NCBI GenBank assembly: GCA_003254885.1
Contig: QANT01007641.1
Span: 1 to 64,000 of the forward strand
Direction: 5' to 3'
DNA from: Purshia tridentata
Taxonomy: Eukaryota > Streptophyta > Magnoliopsida > Rosales > Rosaceae
DNA length: 64,000 nt
The notes below the pieces were generated by a model, which saw only the letters and a program-made list of their open reading frames with translations, was not told where the DNA came from and searched no databases. Of this stretch, positions 24,263 to 38,230 are shown piece by piece. The stretch's first letter is position 1. Every line of letters begins with the position of its first letter. The position numbers and the translations under genes are program-made.

Positions 24263-27200
24263 TCATTTGTACATGTCCCTGATCTTGTAATAAAGAATTG
24301 CGAGAAAACCAACGACGATGAAGCACAAATTCCAACCGCAGCGTGCTCTTTGGCTTCGAGGTTGGCTAACCTGCTTCGGCTCCAACCCTTCATCCCTGCC
24401 CCTGCCAAATAATAGTCTCTATTTAGTTAAGTAACAACCTTAAGGACCTAAAGCTATTCTACAAATAATTAAACAGCAATCAATCAGTGTAAGCTACTAA
24501 TAAGTTACTAACCTTGGTGTCAGCTGAGGAATTGTTGATGTTGGTGCTGGTGCTGCTTCCGCTGGTGGTTGTAGGGGTTTGGATATTGCCTCTGGCTTTG
24601 GTTGGTCAGGTGCTTTTATTGCTTTTGGCGTCGGTTGTTCATATCCCTCACTTGGGACCGGAACATTCCTTGCCTGCAACACAACATTGATTACCTCAAT
24701 ACAAATACTAAATTCCAATGATTTGTGAATATCAGTACAGCAAGTGTAGTTCCAAACTGACTTACCAAATTCCTAAATAGAAGATTGTAAAACATATGAA
24801 TGTAGCTTTGCTTGGCTAGCTTTTGATCTTTGTTCAACTGCCTCCAAAATCCATAAGCGGATCCCATGTTCAACACTTTGTTTGCATATATCTTCCATGT
24901 ATAGCTGCAAGGAATTAAAACAAGAATGTGACAGATATAAAAAAATTTTGCACTAGGTTGACAGGTTTATAACTTTATATATATATATATATTCTGCAGC
25001 TAGTAATCGGGTAACTACCATTCATATATACGCTGCAGACCCGCTGCTGACATCTTGTTCCAATATTCACCATCCGTCTTGCATCTTTCAAAGAAATCAG
25101 CAATTTTGTTGCTGGCTTCATCACCATTGTTGGGGTCAATATGGAAGCCTGAGATTCCATCAACAATAATTTCTGCAGGGCCTCCTTGATTGGTTGCAAA
25201 TGTGGGCAATCCACAGTTCATGGCCTCAATGACTGTTAGACCAAAGGCTTCGTACAGCGCAGGCTGCACAAAAGCTCCCTTTGTATCTGCAATACAGCGG
25301 TACAGCTCTGCATTGCGATATCTATCAGTTTGAGCTGCTATCCATCTGAATTGACTATTAAGTTGATATTCTTCCACTAATGCATGCATCTTCTTTATTT
25401 CTGCAATTTCTTCTCTGTCTTTGGATTTTGATGGATCAAAGAATCCACCTACTATAACAAGATTGACCAAATTCCTCAGCCTCTTATTCTTGCCAAACCA
25501 CTCTACTAGTCCTGTGAGGTTCTTCACTGTATCCAGTCTTGCCATTGAGAAGATGATGGGTTTCTTCCTGTCTGCCAAAAATCCTCTGTTCCAAGTATGT
25601 TTTTAGTTTAATGCTAGACAATTATAATGACATACTTTAAAAATGGTGGTGTACAAATTAATGTACAAGAAATGAGTGGAGCGGAACCAAGAGAGTTTAC
25701 ATGTGCTCATCATTTTGCCCCTTATTGTGGAGTAGTTCCTCAATGGCTGGATTGAATGTGGTAAAGCGTCGCTGTTTCTCGGAGTAGGGAAAGTAGACAG
25801 ATTGGTCAGCCCCAGGGGCAGCAATGTTGAACTTTGGATCAAATACATCAATGCCTGAGACCACTCGGCAAAGTCCTGGCATTGTAAATGCTGTATGGCT
25901 TTCATACTGTCCAGGTCGATCCTTGCTGAAAAAATTAACACATATATTAAGGAGAATGTTGACAGTCTTGTTGTATAGATCATAATCTGAATATATTAAG
26001 ATGATGACATGCAGTTTTGTGAAAGACTAACCCTCCGGCTATTTCTTGATATGTGCTTGTTATAACAAAATCAGCTGAATTCATAGAGATTATGTCAGAT
26101 GTGAACTGACAAGAAAAGTGATACTTTGGATCAAGTTCCTTCCATTTGGCATCTGAATCTTCGTATTTGGTCTTTTCTAGAGCGTGAGCGATTGTTCCCT
26201 GCAGCAATTAATTGCAAAATGTCAAGTTCAGATTCAAAGTAATTAATTGATCATCTACTGTACGTTATTCATTTCTGAAGCAAGGTGGTTAGAGTTGGAC
26301 CTGAGTTATTCCAAGTTTGCTAGCCATCAAAGAGGCCACCAAGTTTCCATCACTGTAGTTTCCAATTATGAGGTCTGGTTTGCATTCCATTCGTTGTAGG
26401 ATCTTTTCACTTGCATCCTATATACATAACAATGAGAGAACAAAATGAATATATAAAGAAATTGTATATGCATGTATGTTTTTAAAATAAAATAAACTAG
26501 TATAGAAGTAATAGTATAATAAACTGATGATGATAATTGATATAGTGGAAAGATAGATGAATGCATATATGCCTGGGAAAATGTCTCAAGGTAAGGATAG
26601 ATGTCAAAACGAGAAATCCATGGGCGGAGAATGCCTTTCTCAGTCCTAAATGGGACCCTAAGGATGTGGGAGTGCTTAGTGTTGATGATTGCCTCCAACT
26701 CCTGGTTGCACATTGTTCCTCGAGCATCGGGTATGAGCCGTGTTACCACAAGAATTTGAGGCTTCACAGCAAGGCCTTGCTGCTTTATTCTGAGGAGCAG
26801 CTCCTCCTCTAAAGATTTCACTTGATCAAGAATATAAACCACCTATATATTTAACAAGTAAGTAGTATTACTGGTATATCCTTAATTAATTGTGAGTCAA
26901 GCAAGTAATAGATCACGTACCTGGCCACCAGTATCAGGCAATCCAAGGACATCTGCCTGGCCAAAGTAGCCGTGAGGAGAGAATATGACAATGTTGAATG
27001 TGTTAGGAAGGCTGCTAAAGAATGACTCAAACTTCAAAGGGTCTGGTGCTTGGAGTACTTCTGATAGCGTCCTCATTGTGTCTCCCACTCTTTCTGCTGT
27101 ATCCCCCCAACCTTTCTCAAAACCCAACTCCTTCAACCTTTGCTCAAAATTCAGAAATGGTGTGCTTTTGGGGAGTGTGGACACTAACACTTGTGCTCGG

Positions 27201-28077
27201 ATCAATGCCGTTTGAAGCTTTGCCACCGTATCCACAGTTTCATTTAGCATGAGATTCTGCAAATATTATGTAATTAATTCTATAATTCTAAGGATGTCTA
27301 CATGATCATCATGTGTTTTATAGATGCATAGATATACATATATGTGTACCTCTCCATGATGATTGAGTCGTAACAAGTAGTCAAGCAAGGGCTTTGCAGA
27401 GTCGGAGTTGGCAGTGAGCTTTGAGGAGATTAACTTGAAGATGAAGTTGAGTCCATTACCGATGGAAGAAGGAAGAGCCATGCGAGCAGCGGAGAAGTCA
27501 ATGGCTCTAAAGTCTAATTCCAAAGCATTTTCATCATTTGCCCACTTTTCATCGAAGATGGTTTCTTTGAATTTTAAGTAGTGAGGAGCACTGATACCCT
27601 CGACTGCAAGATCATCAGCATCGACCGTAACATATTCGTAGAAACCGGGATTGGGTCTGATTGCAAAAGCAACAAAGGGAGGAACAACAGCAGCCTCCTG
27701 AGTGCAATTGAGGATGTAACCAAGTAAGCCCGAAAACACCTTGCTCCTCTCATTCTTGTCTTCTATTGATTGTTCCAACTCCTCCATTATATGCTGCGCC
27801 TTCATTAACCTTTTCCCCCTTCCAACAAACCTTTTATTTTGTTCCATCATATTCCAACCATCAATTAATTAATAATTAACAACAATACATTTGTATTCAA
27901 ATTACACAACCATTTTTATTATACCTATACATGCAAAACATGATCATAAACATATTTAAAAAGATGAATGACGGACCTGGCAAAACATTTCTTCATATGA
28001 TAGCGGCTCTGTCTTAGTGCATCTGGCATGCTGTCTGCTATTGTATCAGATCGCTTCAAGGTCGGGGTGGAAGCCAT
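24263..28077 (-). CDS. SUS6: Sucrose synthase, SUS6/SUS7 class, with C-terminal extension
   Basis: It cleaves sucrose with UDP to UDP-glucose and fructose. Eleven coding exons (28077-27977, 27830-27350, 27256-26921, 26842-26573, 26417-26301, 26198-26032, 25925-25701, 25585-25019, 24904-24766, 24673-24513, 24401-24263) join in frame to 900 residues, about 90 longer than the usual 805-815. The N terminus has the LKRSDT phosphosite-like motif. The GT-B part has [16 protein letters not shown] and [16 protein letters not shown], which includes the E-x7-E motif. After the canonical end near LLFRNL comes a Pro/Ala/Glu-rich linker. The last exon then adds a basic stretch and [18 protein letters not shown], a likely membrane span. 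SUS5/6 proteins are linked to callose in sieve plates, so a membrane tail would suit delivery of UDP-glucose to callose synthase; that is inference. The fourth intron begins with GC. Confidence 0.93.
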
Positions 28078-28165
28078 TTTAGCCAGACGTTTCAGAAAAG
28101 CACAATAGTAAATTCACGATCCAAGTAATTACTTTAAGTCTGTGTTAAGCATGAAGAATGGGACA

Positions 28166-28178
28166 TTTATATATATAC
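28166..28178 (-). promoter_or_regulatory. TATA box of the sucrose synthase gene
   Basis: TATATATAAAT on the minus strand lies about 90 bp before the start codon, predicting a 5' UTR of about 60 bp. Confidence 0.6.
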
Positions 28179-29204
28179 ATATGCCGGCGTTGGCATGCAC
28201 AAAGTGCCATTGGAGGAGAAAGAACATTTTCTATTCCTTATTGCCATTTGTAGGAAACAAAGAGAGAATCAAAGGAAGAAAAGAATTTTATGATATGGGT
28301 ACGTAGAAGCAAATCGGATTTGGTTGGCTTTCTGGTCTGTAATATCTATTTTATAAGTGGAGGGAAAGAATCTCAAGGAATTTTAACTAACATGTATTTG
28401 TATTCTTTACTTGTTTCACTCTCAATTCTCAAGGTTACAACTTACAACATGCGCCCGGCACGTATGAGAAAACCTAAAAGATTGCTCAAACTGAAACAAT
28501 GTCGTCCGAAACCCCCCCAAATCACCAAAATCGAAGCAACCATATTAATATCCCTTTTTCTTTTCTTTTTTTAGAATACATAAATGTTCTTAATTTTTAT
28601 TAAAATATTTATTTATTTATTACTAGGATACAAAAGAGAAGAAAAACTTGCACGAACACTTGTAGTCCTGGTTGTAGATTGATTACAAAAACTATTTACT
28701 TCCTTCAATCTTCATCAATTCAAGGATGATCATTTATTACCTAATCATATGAGCACCTCAATATCCCCACCCGTTCGGGGTCATTTCATTGAATTTAGTT
28801 AGTGTTACGAGTAAGTGCATTATTCAATTTTTATGTACACACAAGAAGCATAGCTCCAACCAAGACCGGCAGCTCAAATGTTTAATTGTTCAATAAAGAA
28901 AGAGTGCATTTCAAGTTCAACTTCCCTTTTTTTTTTTAAATAACCAAAAAGCCACCACTACACTAGTTGTCCAATTCCATGCTCTCATGGATCATAACTA
29001 AACTAACTTCCCAGAGCCTGGTGCAGAAACAATGCATACCAGCTGCATTGGGATATTTAAGATACTTGAATGCTTAACCAGAATAACACCTAACGACTGC
29101 AGCATTGGAGCAGATCCCAAAACGACATTGCACTGTATTTCAACTACTTATAAAAGGACATTACGCTGTATGTCAACTACTTCTTACTCCGGGAAGACAT
29201 CCTT
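28179..29204. other. Intergenic between sucrose synthase and AGO1 copy 1
   Basis: This should hold the distal SUS promoter and the AGO1 3' UTR. No further gene was found; the open frame at 28290-28574 has no recognisable features. Confidence 0.5.
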
Positions 29205-32200
29205 CTAACAATAGAACATAACCTTTTTGACATTGTCCTTCAGGGCAGGCAAGGGCCTCACAGCAGCATTCATACTTGGTGCTCGAGTGCTCCGTCCACC
29301 GCCACCCATGCCCCCGCGTCCAGGAGCACCACTTGTCATTGATCCACTGTCTGATGTCTCTGGTTCCATATAGAACCGAGCTCGGAACGCAGCAAGATGA
29401 GCATAGTATGCGGGAGGCACTGCCAATTAAAGAAATGATTATTTAATTAAAGAAAAAAGGGTGAGGTTGAGAGCAAAAACAGAAAGGCAATTGATGCATG
29501 CTGGCTCAAAGGCATACACATGAATGTCTATATCAGAGTGAGAGAGCTTACCAATGGAAACAGAACGTGTGCACCTTGCATATCTGCAAGCATTCAAAAT
29601 GTCAATTATTCAGCAATACAAGCCTCCAAAGGTCTAAAAAACAAACAAAACAGCCTACTTACGTATAGCAAAGATTATTTGTAAGTGACTGCAGTGCATC
29701 TGCAGTAAACTTGTTTTCATCCCACAGCACATGGTAATGAGCTGGACGGCTTGTACCCTGTAATAACACGTTAGCTACAGGTTTATAAACATTGAAACAC
29801 AAACACATAAACACACACACAATAAAAAGATTCTTGCCTGAATTCCTGCATGACTACACAGGTAAAAATCAAACTCAGTTGGATGACAGATTTTGGAGTC
29901 CACAACCGTACCTGAAGAAATAATGGGGTGAGAGTTCTATATCTCATATATGAAAGCTGAAATAGAAGATCATTAAATTCTATAGTTAAAAACATTAATT
30001 ACCAGGTAAAATATTCCCACTCCTGTCAGTAGCATTGCGGTCACGATGGTTGTTAGCAAACAACCTTGTATGATGACGTTTCTGAACCACAACAAACGTC
30101 ACAGGAGGCTGATAGTTTGGCTCCAATGAAGCACATGCCTGAATACAAACAAAAAAAGAAAAGAAATAAGGAATGTCAAGCGTTAATCAATTACAACACA
30201 AGACAAAACAAAAAGAAATATAACAATAGCTAACTGAAGATTAATCCAACAATTTAGATTCACCTTACGAATTGCATCAAGTTCATACAGTAGAACTTGG
30301 TAGAACTGACCCTCGCTGACTCCATCCCTGTAAAACAAAGATACACATGCAGACACTACCATAAGACAGGATAAGTACATAGGGCACACACAATGGCAAA
30401 GGAGCTTAGAAAATGCCTGTAAAATATGATGCGCTGTGGCTTCTGTCCTGTTGCTCTACGAAACGAAATAAGCAGTTCCCTGCATTTGCCAAAGACAGAT
30501 AATATAATTCATTCTACATATCCAGGCAATCCCTTGTATGCATCACATAACAGCAACATACCACCAATCATAATTATCTAAATGACGAAAAGACAATCAC
30601 AAAAAAAGGGGGTAGGGGGGAGGAGATGGAGGGAGAGAGAGAGACTTTATCATTCCACCAGATACTGTTCCTCTGACAGGATCCTGCCACGTTTTGAACA
30701 GATCTTGGATAAGCTCCTGACGATGGGCTTGAGCACAAACCAAACCAGCATACTTGGTAATTTCAGGCCAATCTTGGGAAGCCACAACCTGCATTATATA
30801 CAGCATTGAAACAATTAAAGCCTTACTCTCTTAACAAAAAAACAATATACATATAAACTAGCCAAAAAAATTAAGATATTTATTCGAAAGCATACAGCTG
30901 CAATTGATGGGCTTGAATCCTCCCCTGGATGAGGATGGGTGACATCAGCACCAAAGATTATAGTAGGCCGGTCGCTGACCAAGGGAATTCGTCTTGACAG
31001 TGCATCAACAAGAACTGTGTTCCTTCCCCCAACCTTCACATTTATCTTCAAAGCAACATTTGCCAAATATTGTTTACTCATTCTAAATACATGTTTGGTC
31101 AAACAGCACTGGGATACTAGGCCGAGATCTGTCTCACAAATCCGTTTCAAATCACCTGGATGGGAAATCATAGGATGCATGAATCTATAACTTATTCTAT
31201 GAAGAAGAAAAAGAGAATGAAATAATGGAGTCAATTGACCTCAAATACATACCATAAAGAGAGCCATTATTATCCGGTAAAATAACAACAAGCAAGTCAA
31301 GCTCCTTGCTCTGGGGCTGGAGCTTAGTCATTGCATCATGGTACCGAGTTTTTAAGACCCTCTCCACCTGATCAGGTCGAGCACTGAGTGGTGGAAGTAC
31401 TGGTTCTGGATTAAATGCCTAAATAAAAGCAACAATTCAACAATTCAACAATCAGAGACTCCCAAATATAAACTACATAATTAAATCCAACGATACTGTA
31501 AGAGAATAAGAACTCCCCATACCATGCCAGAAATGTGACACATTTGTGCAAGTTCATAACAGAATCCACGGGCCACGCTGTCTTGCACACTCCGGGAAAA
31601 ATTTATGCAAATCCAATTGTTGACTTTTCCCCCATTAACCATTTTCTGCAACAAATATTACCATAATTAAAATCATTTTAAGAAATGTCAAAGGAGAGAT
31701 TTCCCACGCAACAAAGGCCTATTGATCTGAAATTAACAACCAGATCAAAAGTACAGCATGAACAAAATATTGAAATCATTCCAATCACATGGAAAACATA
31801 GGTTGAAACCATAAAAGCGGGTATAAGGTTAAATTGGACATAGTCAAAGCATTCTACGTACATTAATAAAAAAGACAATAATATACGAGATTTTTTAAAA
31901 ATGAAATCAAAATTTTAATGTGAAAATCAGCAAACAGGCATTTCCAATTGTGTGGCTTCATAGACCTCATAAATAACTGCAATTAAGTCAAATTAATCAA
32001 TGGCATTAAGGAACACCACGTAGCACATCATACAGGTAAAAGGTGGTGTAAAAGGATATTGTAAAGTTGAAGCAGAAAAATACCTTATTCATCATGTTCC
32101 ACTGTCCAACTTGGGGCAGGCAATCCTTTTCCCTTCCAGTATCATGATATTTAAGCTGCATGACACAAGAATCAATAAAAGTGCACAATCAAAGCACCAA

Positions 32201-35029
32201 TGGGATAAAAAAAATTTACAGATATCTTACCCATGGTGGAGGAAGAATGCGAGCTTCAACCTGAGCCAGATCCTCACTAATTTTGATTCCAAATTCCTTT
32301 GCATAAGGATCTTCATGGTAAGCATTATGACGGACGGTCTGTAATATTTACATTAAAAACATACTTATGAATGGTAGAAATTTCAAGTGCATTCCTGGAT
32401 AAAAATCCCCAACCAAAAAATTAAAAACTTCCAAGTGATGTGAATCCACATTTAAATAAGACAAAAAATAAAGTTAAAGACCACAAACCTGCATAATATC
32501 TAGTTCCCTTTCTTGAGGGCGCTGACAGGTCACCTTAAGCAAGGCGGTAATCTGTCTCTCATTCAATCTCTTGGAGTACCTCTGACCCTCAACAATTTTA
32601 CAGACCTGTATGCATGCACTACTTATTAGCATGCTTATCCTGCAGTATTAAAGACTAATAGTTATAGCAGCAACTCACCTCCATGGGTAAATAGTTGGGG
32701 CGCTGTGTATTTCCAACTTGTAGACATGGCCACTGTGTATGTTGAATGACAAAACCGTATGTTTCAGAGAAGTACTCAACAACCGATTTCATAGTCCCTC
32801 TTTCATCAACAGGGAAACTAAACAGACAAAAAACAATGTCAAAGAAACAAGTTCCATGCATCTGAGAGTGATAAAAGAACAGGTATGATATTAAGAAAAG
32901 AAATAATATACATGTGATCATATGATAACATAGCACACTAAAACTCACGTCAATTCTCTTGTGGCCTGTGATGTTAAACCAGATATACGGTATTTTCTGC
33001 GCATATTTCCCCTGTGTGTGACTTCAACCTTGACTCCACGTAGAGCCTTTTTTATCTGTTTAAACAAGGAAAAACTAAGATGTATGATACCGATATAATA
33101 TGTAATATTCAATTATAAAAAAACAAGCAAAATTGTATACCAATCAAGTTACGCATTTCATTGACAGAGTCCAATTGAAAAATGATAATTGTTTTGACAG
33201 AATATATAAAGAATCAGAGATAAATCTCCAATAAAACTACACAAAAAACCCTAGTCTAATGATTTTAATACACATGAAAGTTATACAGAACGACAAAATA
33301 AAAGGGAAAGAGAATAAAAGTACCCAAGACCAAGACGATAAGTGAAATCTAACCTTTACTCGATCAGAATCAGAAAGTGGCCTGGTTGATACCTCCCGAT
33401 TCAGCAGCTGAGTTACAAAGTCAATAACTGGCAGTGGCTCAATAAAAGCAGTAGAGGACATATCTGGACAATAGATATTTGGTCATCAAAAAAGTATAAA
33501 AGCTAATGCATGTAGAGAAGCTGTTATAAGCATAAATGATGTGTATAAAAATAGCACAAAAATTAGGTACCAATATTAAGAGACAGCCCCATCTGAGTTG
33601 GACGAATACTCTGATAGAAACCACGCCAACTTTCCAAACCCTCACCAAGTGACTGTCTTCTCCCCAAATCAGGGGCATAAAATGAACGGCCCACAGGACA
33701 GTACCTACAACCAAACAGGGAAAATTAGCCTAAAACATATCACCCAAGATGTGTTTTGTCATGTCATGAACATATATAGAAGAAACATTGAGTACCTAGA
33801 AGTAGGCAATTCACGCAGAACAATGTCAAGGACCTGAAGAGCCTCCTGAGGTGCATCAGCTTGCCTCCCTTGTAAAAACATACCTAAATGGTGCAGGTCA
33901 GCACGTGCAGCAAATTTGATCACCACTCTGAACTCCCTCTCTCTCCTGCATCAAGAAGAAAACCATAATCAAATACATGGAAAGGAAGACTGGATACCAA
34001 AAATTGCTACTAGAAAGATGAGCAATGAATATGTACCTCTGTCCACCCGGACCATCATCTTCATCAGTAAGTGTGATTTTGAACTCCTTCGAAAGGAAAG
34101 GAAGCGGTCCAGCAGTATACAGACTCTTACGCCCATCATACGCTGGAAGCCGCTTTCCAAGATGGGATTCCCTGTACAGTTTCACTAGCTGCTCCATCAC
34201 AGCACGGTTTACACCCCGTGATGTTACCTCTGGGGTAATAGTAACCTAATTCATATAAAAGAAAGAACAATATCAACACCATAACAAGACAATATCAAAC
34301 GAAGAAGCACAGGGAAAGATAACTCACATCATACTGGTGCAGATCTTTGTCCGGTAATTCAGCAAAGAAATGGTTTGCCTTGACTGTACACCTTGTGCCA
34401 GTACTGCCCTTGCCAGGGCGAAGGGGGAACCTCATTGACTTACTTGAGGGTGCCACAGGTTGAATAGCCTGGCTGGAGGCACCCTCTTGCTGGATGGTAA
34501 ACTGCTTGAACTGCTCTGCCACTTCTGAAGGCTCAGGTGGATGGGATGATGAACTTGCCCCATAGGCAGGCTGAGGGGTGACCCCAGCTTGATAAGGAAC
34601 TGGGGTTGCTTGGTGCAGCTCGGGAACTTGTGGTCTGGATGGGCCACCAGGAGAAGGTCCTCCTCCACGACCACCACTGCCACGACCACTGCCATACCCT
34701 CCACGACCTCCTTGCTGAGGTGGCCCTCCCCTTCCCCTACCTTGATATTCTTGGGGCCCACCATACTGCTGCTGTTGTGGCATTCCCCGACCACCGCCAT
34801 AGCCTCCACGACCTCCCTGTGGACCCCATCCTCTTCCACCTTGGTGACCTCCGCCACCCTGTTGTTGTGGTGGAGCAGTCCTTTCAGCTTGGTGACCTCC
34901 ACCCTGTTGTTGTGGTGGAGAAGTCCTTTCAGCAGGGGGCTGGGAACCGCGACCACCACCAGCAGAAGTTTCCTGAGAACCAGAGCTTTCACCTCCACTA
35001 GGAATTTCAGTTCTCCTCTTCCTCACCAT
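29205..35029 (-). CDS. AGO1: ARGONAUTE1, tandem copy 1 (proximal)
   Basis: This is the main effector of plant miRNA silencing, binding 5'-U small RNAs and slicing targets in cytoplasm and nucleus. The start at 35029 gives [20 protein letters not shown], then a Gly/Arg/Gln-rich region. The N, PAZ, MID and PIWI domains are spread over about 22 exons. Slicer residues DEDH are present: [30 protein letters not shown] (Glu finger), [20 protein letters not shown] and [16 protein letters not shown]. The C terminus is [16 protein letters not shown] miR168 site lies in the first exon (34606-34626). A GT-AG intron in the 5' UTR runs from about 36124 to 35042. Every exon has a counterpart in the copy at 38231-44956. 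No lesion was seen. Confidence 0.96.
34606..34626 (-). promoter_or_regulatory. miR168 target site in AGO1 copy 1
   Basis: The coding strand for VPELHQATP pairs with canonical miR168 except at miRNA positions 2 and 14. The slicing positions 10-11 pair. This is the known AGO1 feedback site. Confidence 0.9.
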
Positions 35030-35041
35030 GATGATGTCTAC

Positions 35042-36124
35042 GCAAAGACAAAGCAATGATGCATCAATAACAACAAAAATAATTGACTACCAAACCAAAC
35101 CAATATATTGACAAAAAGGAAACCAATAGATAATTCTAGAAATGTAATGAATGCACAATGTACACTAGCAGATCAGAGAATCGACTCATATGTTAGGGTT
35201 CCATGAAAAAACATTTTCCAACACGTATCCGGAGGCTTTCAAAGCCTTCAACCTACATACCAAGAACCAAACTATAAATAACAAACAACAACTATATTCG
35301 TATCAGCTCCAGTTGAAAACACCAAATTCTACCTGAATTCGATTTGAGTTTTTTCTTAAAAGAAAATCAAAAAAATGTTAAAAAGACATTCGGTCAGACT
35401 GGGAAGTAAGGAGTATATTTTTTCTGAAAGGGCCTCTTACGTGAATGAAAAAGGTCTTGGAATTCTGAAGTGATCGCACCCCATACATCCCCTGGGGTTT
35501 CTTCTATATAGCAACAAATGGATGAGTGGGTAATTACTATATACTCTAAAATGAGTAGATATGCTTCTACTGAAAATTTCCCAGCGCGGTCATCTCAAAA
35601 ATCCGAGGTCCATTCCCGGCATTTGATGAAAATGTAGGAAGTTTTAGGTAAAATTGCCTTTCAAAAATAAACACAAGAAAACATAAAATTATCATCATCG
35701 ACTGTTGTTTGATACAAGAGAAAACACCAAAACTCAAAGGTACAGTACAAACCCATAAAATTTAGGGAAAAAACACTATAACCACCAAAAACCCTTAAAA
35801 AACAACTTCTTAAAAGGCCAAATTGCCACAGATGCTTTCCAGCATTGCAAAAATGCACGAGATCTAACGATCTAACAAAAAAACAACACACTCACTACTA
35901 GAAAACAGAACGACGACACGGCCTTTCAGAAAAAAAAAATTAAGAAAAAATATGAAAACAGATCTCAGTGAAAGAAACTGGAGACAATACAAATTTATGG
36001 AAGAATAAATGCAGATCCATACCACAAAATTTGCAGAAATAAGAGAGAGAAAGCGCGAGAAAGAAAATAGCATTCAGAGAACAAAGGAATATGAAACCCT
36101 AGAAGGAGGGTTTGGACTGTTTAC
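35042..36124 (-). other. Intron in the 5' UTR of AGO1 copy 1
   Basis: A donor TTTACG/GTAAACAG at about 36124 and an acceptor TTTGCGTAG/ACATCATC ending just before the start codon define an intron of about 1.08 kb. It contains no credible gene. Long leader introns often raise expression in plants. Confidence 0.6.
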
Positions 36125-36312
36125 CGTAAAGGCGGAATACCGATGAGTGTCGTACCGCACCACAGCAAGTTGTTGCTTTTGGTGCTTCAGAGGGAGCGAA
36201 GAAAGAAAAAAGGCGAGGGCTACTGGTCACTCTCTTTCTCACTCTCTCTGTCTATTTTACTCTCACTTGAATATTCTATTGTTAAAAACCCAACAACGCC
36301 TTCCACCCTCTG

Positions 36313-36322
36313 CTTATATATA
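36313..36322 (-). promoter_or_regulatory. TATA box of AGO1 copy 1
   Basis: TATATATAAG on the minus strand lies about 190 bp upstream of the leader-intron donor and is followed by a GA-rich leader, predicting a start site near 36285. Confidence 0.6.
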
Positions 36323-36329
36323 CCCGGTA

Positions 36330-38230
36330 GCCGGTCAAAATTACCACTCAGTCCTTTCTCTTTCTCTATTTTTTCCTTTTTACCCGACCGTGTCCGTCTT
36401 TTTCTTCCCCCTACCCTTCCCTGTTTACTGTGACGAGACCCTTCAGTCTGGAGAACCAGGTCTTATCCAAAAGAAATCCCTAGGCAAACCAAAATCTTAT
36501 GAAATTTGGTAAGGTGGTTTGTGAAAGAAAAAATGGTGAGCCTACCATTTTAGTAATGCATTCAATGACATATTTACTTACGTGATAGAAAATGTAACGG
36601 TTATCTACACAATAAAATAATATAAAATATGTAAGTTTGTAACTACAAAAATTGACAGTGTATTCACTAGGATATTGTTCTTTATTTTGAATTTTATTAT
36701 TATTATGATTATAAAACTTATGAAACTTTAACTTATGGACTTTGATTTTATGTCTCACTAGGATTAATAGAATAATGATAATTACGTTAGGTTTAAGAAC
36801 CATATCATTACATATTATTTCTACACTCTTTTAACATGACATCAACACGTACTAGTAAATATAATTTCAATTGACTGCAACAAATGTCAATATCAATAAA
36901 ATTTAGTATGTCAAGATTATATCAGTACCGTGTCGATGTCTTGTTAAATAAATATAAAAATAATATATAAAATGATGGAACTCTTAAACTTGACCAATGA
37001 TGATTTATTATTCTCAAAGTTTGACTGACCTTTTTCTTAAAAATTTTTATATTTGGGTAAATTTTATTATATGTAAGATGCTTATACTTGGCCGAAAAAA
37101 AAATTAAAGATGCTTCTAGTAAATAGTAATTGGCAAGGAAGTAGCCAAAAAGTATACAATGTCGGGTCGGGGATGCCACACGAAACCCGAAGGACGTGCT
37201 CGGATGGAACAGTAGATAATGAGGTGGCATCATCCCAGAGTGACAGCAATGGGAGATAAAAGAGGAGTAGATGGAGGGGAGGGAGGAGAGGGTCAACACT
37301 CAATAGCACTCAGTCCACTCACAGCTCTCACATGATTGGCCACCACGCACGACCCCTCTCGATAACACCACTCCCCATTTCCCTTACCATTTGCATTTTG
37401 CGTTGCACCCGAAACCAAAACACTCTTTGACGTCTGACCCCATTATCAAAAAAACAAACAGCGCCCTTCAAAATCCAATGACAATGAGGCTAATATGCGA
37501 CACATACATTCCACACTCGCATGTCCAGTTTTTCATTTCTACTCGCGATTTGCGACACCGCCACCTATTCATTTGACATCTGCACGGATGCCGCTTGTTA
37601 AATTACCAAAGTAGCATCCATGATCTCGTCTGTCCCGCATCAGAGTACCCACAGCCCACGTCCTATACAAGCAAAGTCCAACGGGCAGAGCATCGACCCT
37701 ACACAAGGTCCAACCTTTTCACCTTGCAGTTTGCATGTAAACTAACAAGTAAAACTCAATTTTTTTTTTTTGCCAAAACAAGTAGAACTCAATCATTTAC
37801 ACGAAAACACAGTAAAACTCAATCCTATCCAATCCACAAGTACATAGCATTAGAAAACCATATTAGTAAATCCAAATTGATAATTGCTACCATTCATATT
37901 CTCTCTTGGTGGTGGTAGCAACTGGCACTGGCACCAGCTTCAACGACAAAACATTTTTAATTGGAAAAACCATGATTTATAGGTAGTGGGGACTCAAAAC
38001 ACATCATCACAATCCACAAGGCCCAGGAGAAGTCAAAGATATAGTCACATAAGAAAGGCCATGTCCAAACTTCCATGCAATTGGGTAGATTAGTCAGAAT
38101 CTCATGTATCACAAACACAGTTTCTGCCATCAGGCTCAGCAGCTAGCAAGCATAGAGTAAATATTATGTTTTTTAACATCCATCAATACTTATCAAATGT
38201 CAATTACTGGCAGAGCAGACTTCTCCTCCC
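36330..38230. other. Spacer between the two AGO1 copies
   Basis: About 1.9 kb with the promoter of copy 1 and the 3' UTR of copy 2. No gene was found. The phrase GTAAAACTCAAT or a close variant recurs three times in about 37740-37825. There is no recognisable transposon that would explain the duplication. Confidence 0.5.

Noticed and set aside
34589-35059. Plus-strand frames of 131-156 residues rich in Thr, Ser and His
   Set aside because: They mirror the Gly/Arg/Gln-rich first exon of AGO1 copy 1, whose biased codons leave the other strand open by chance.
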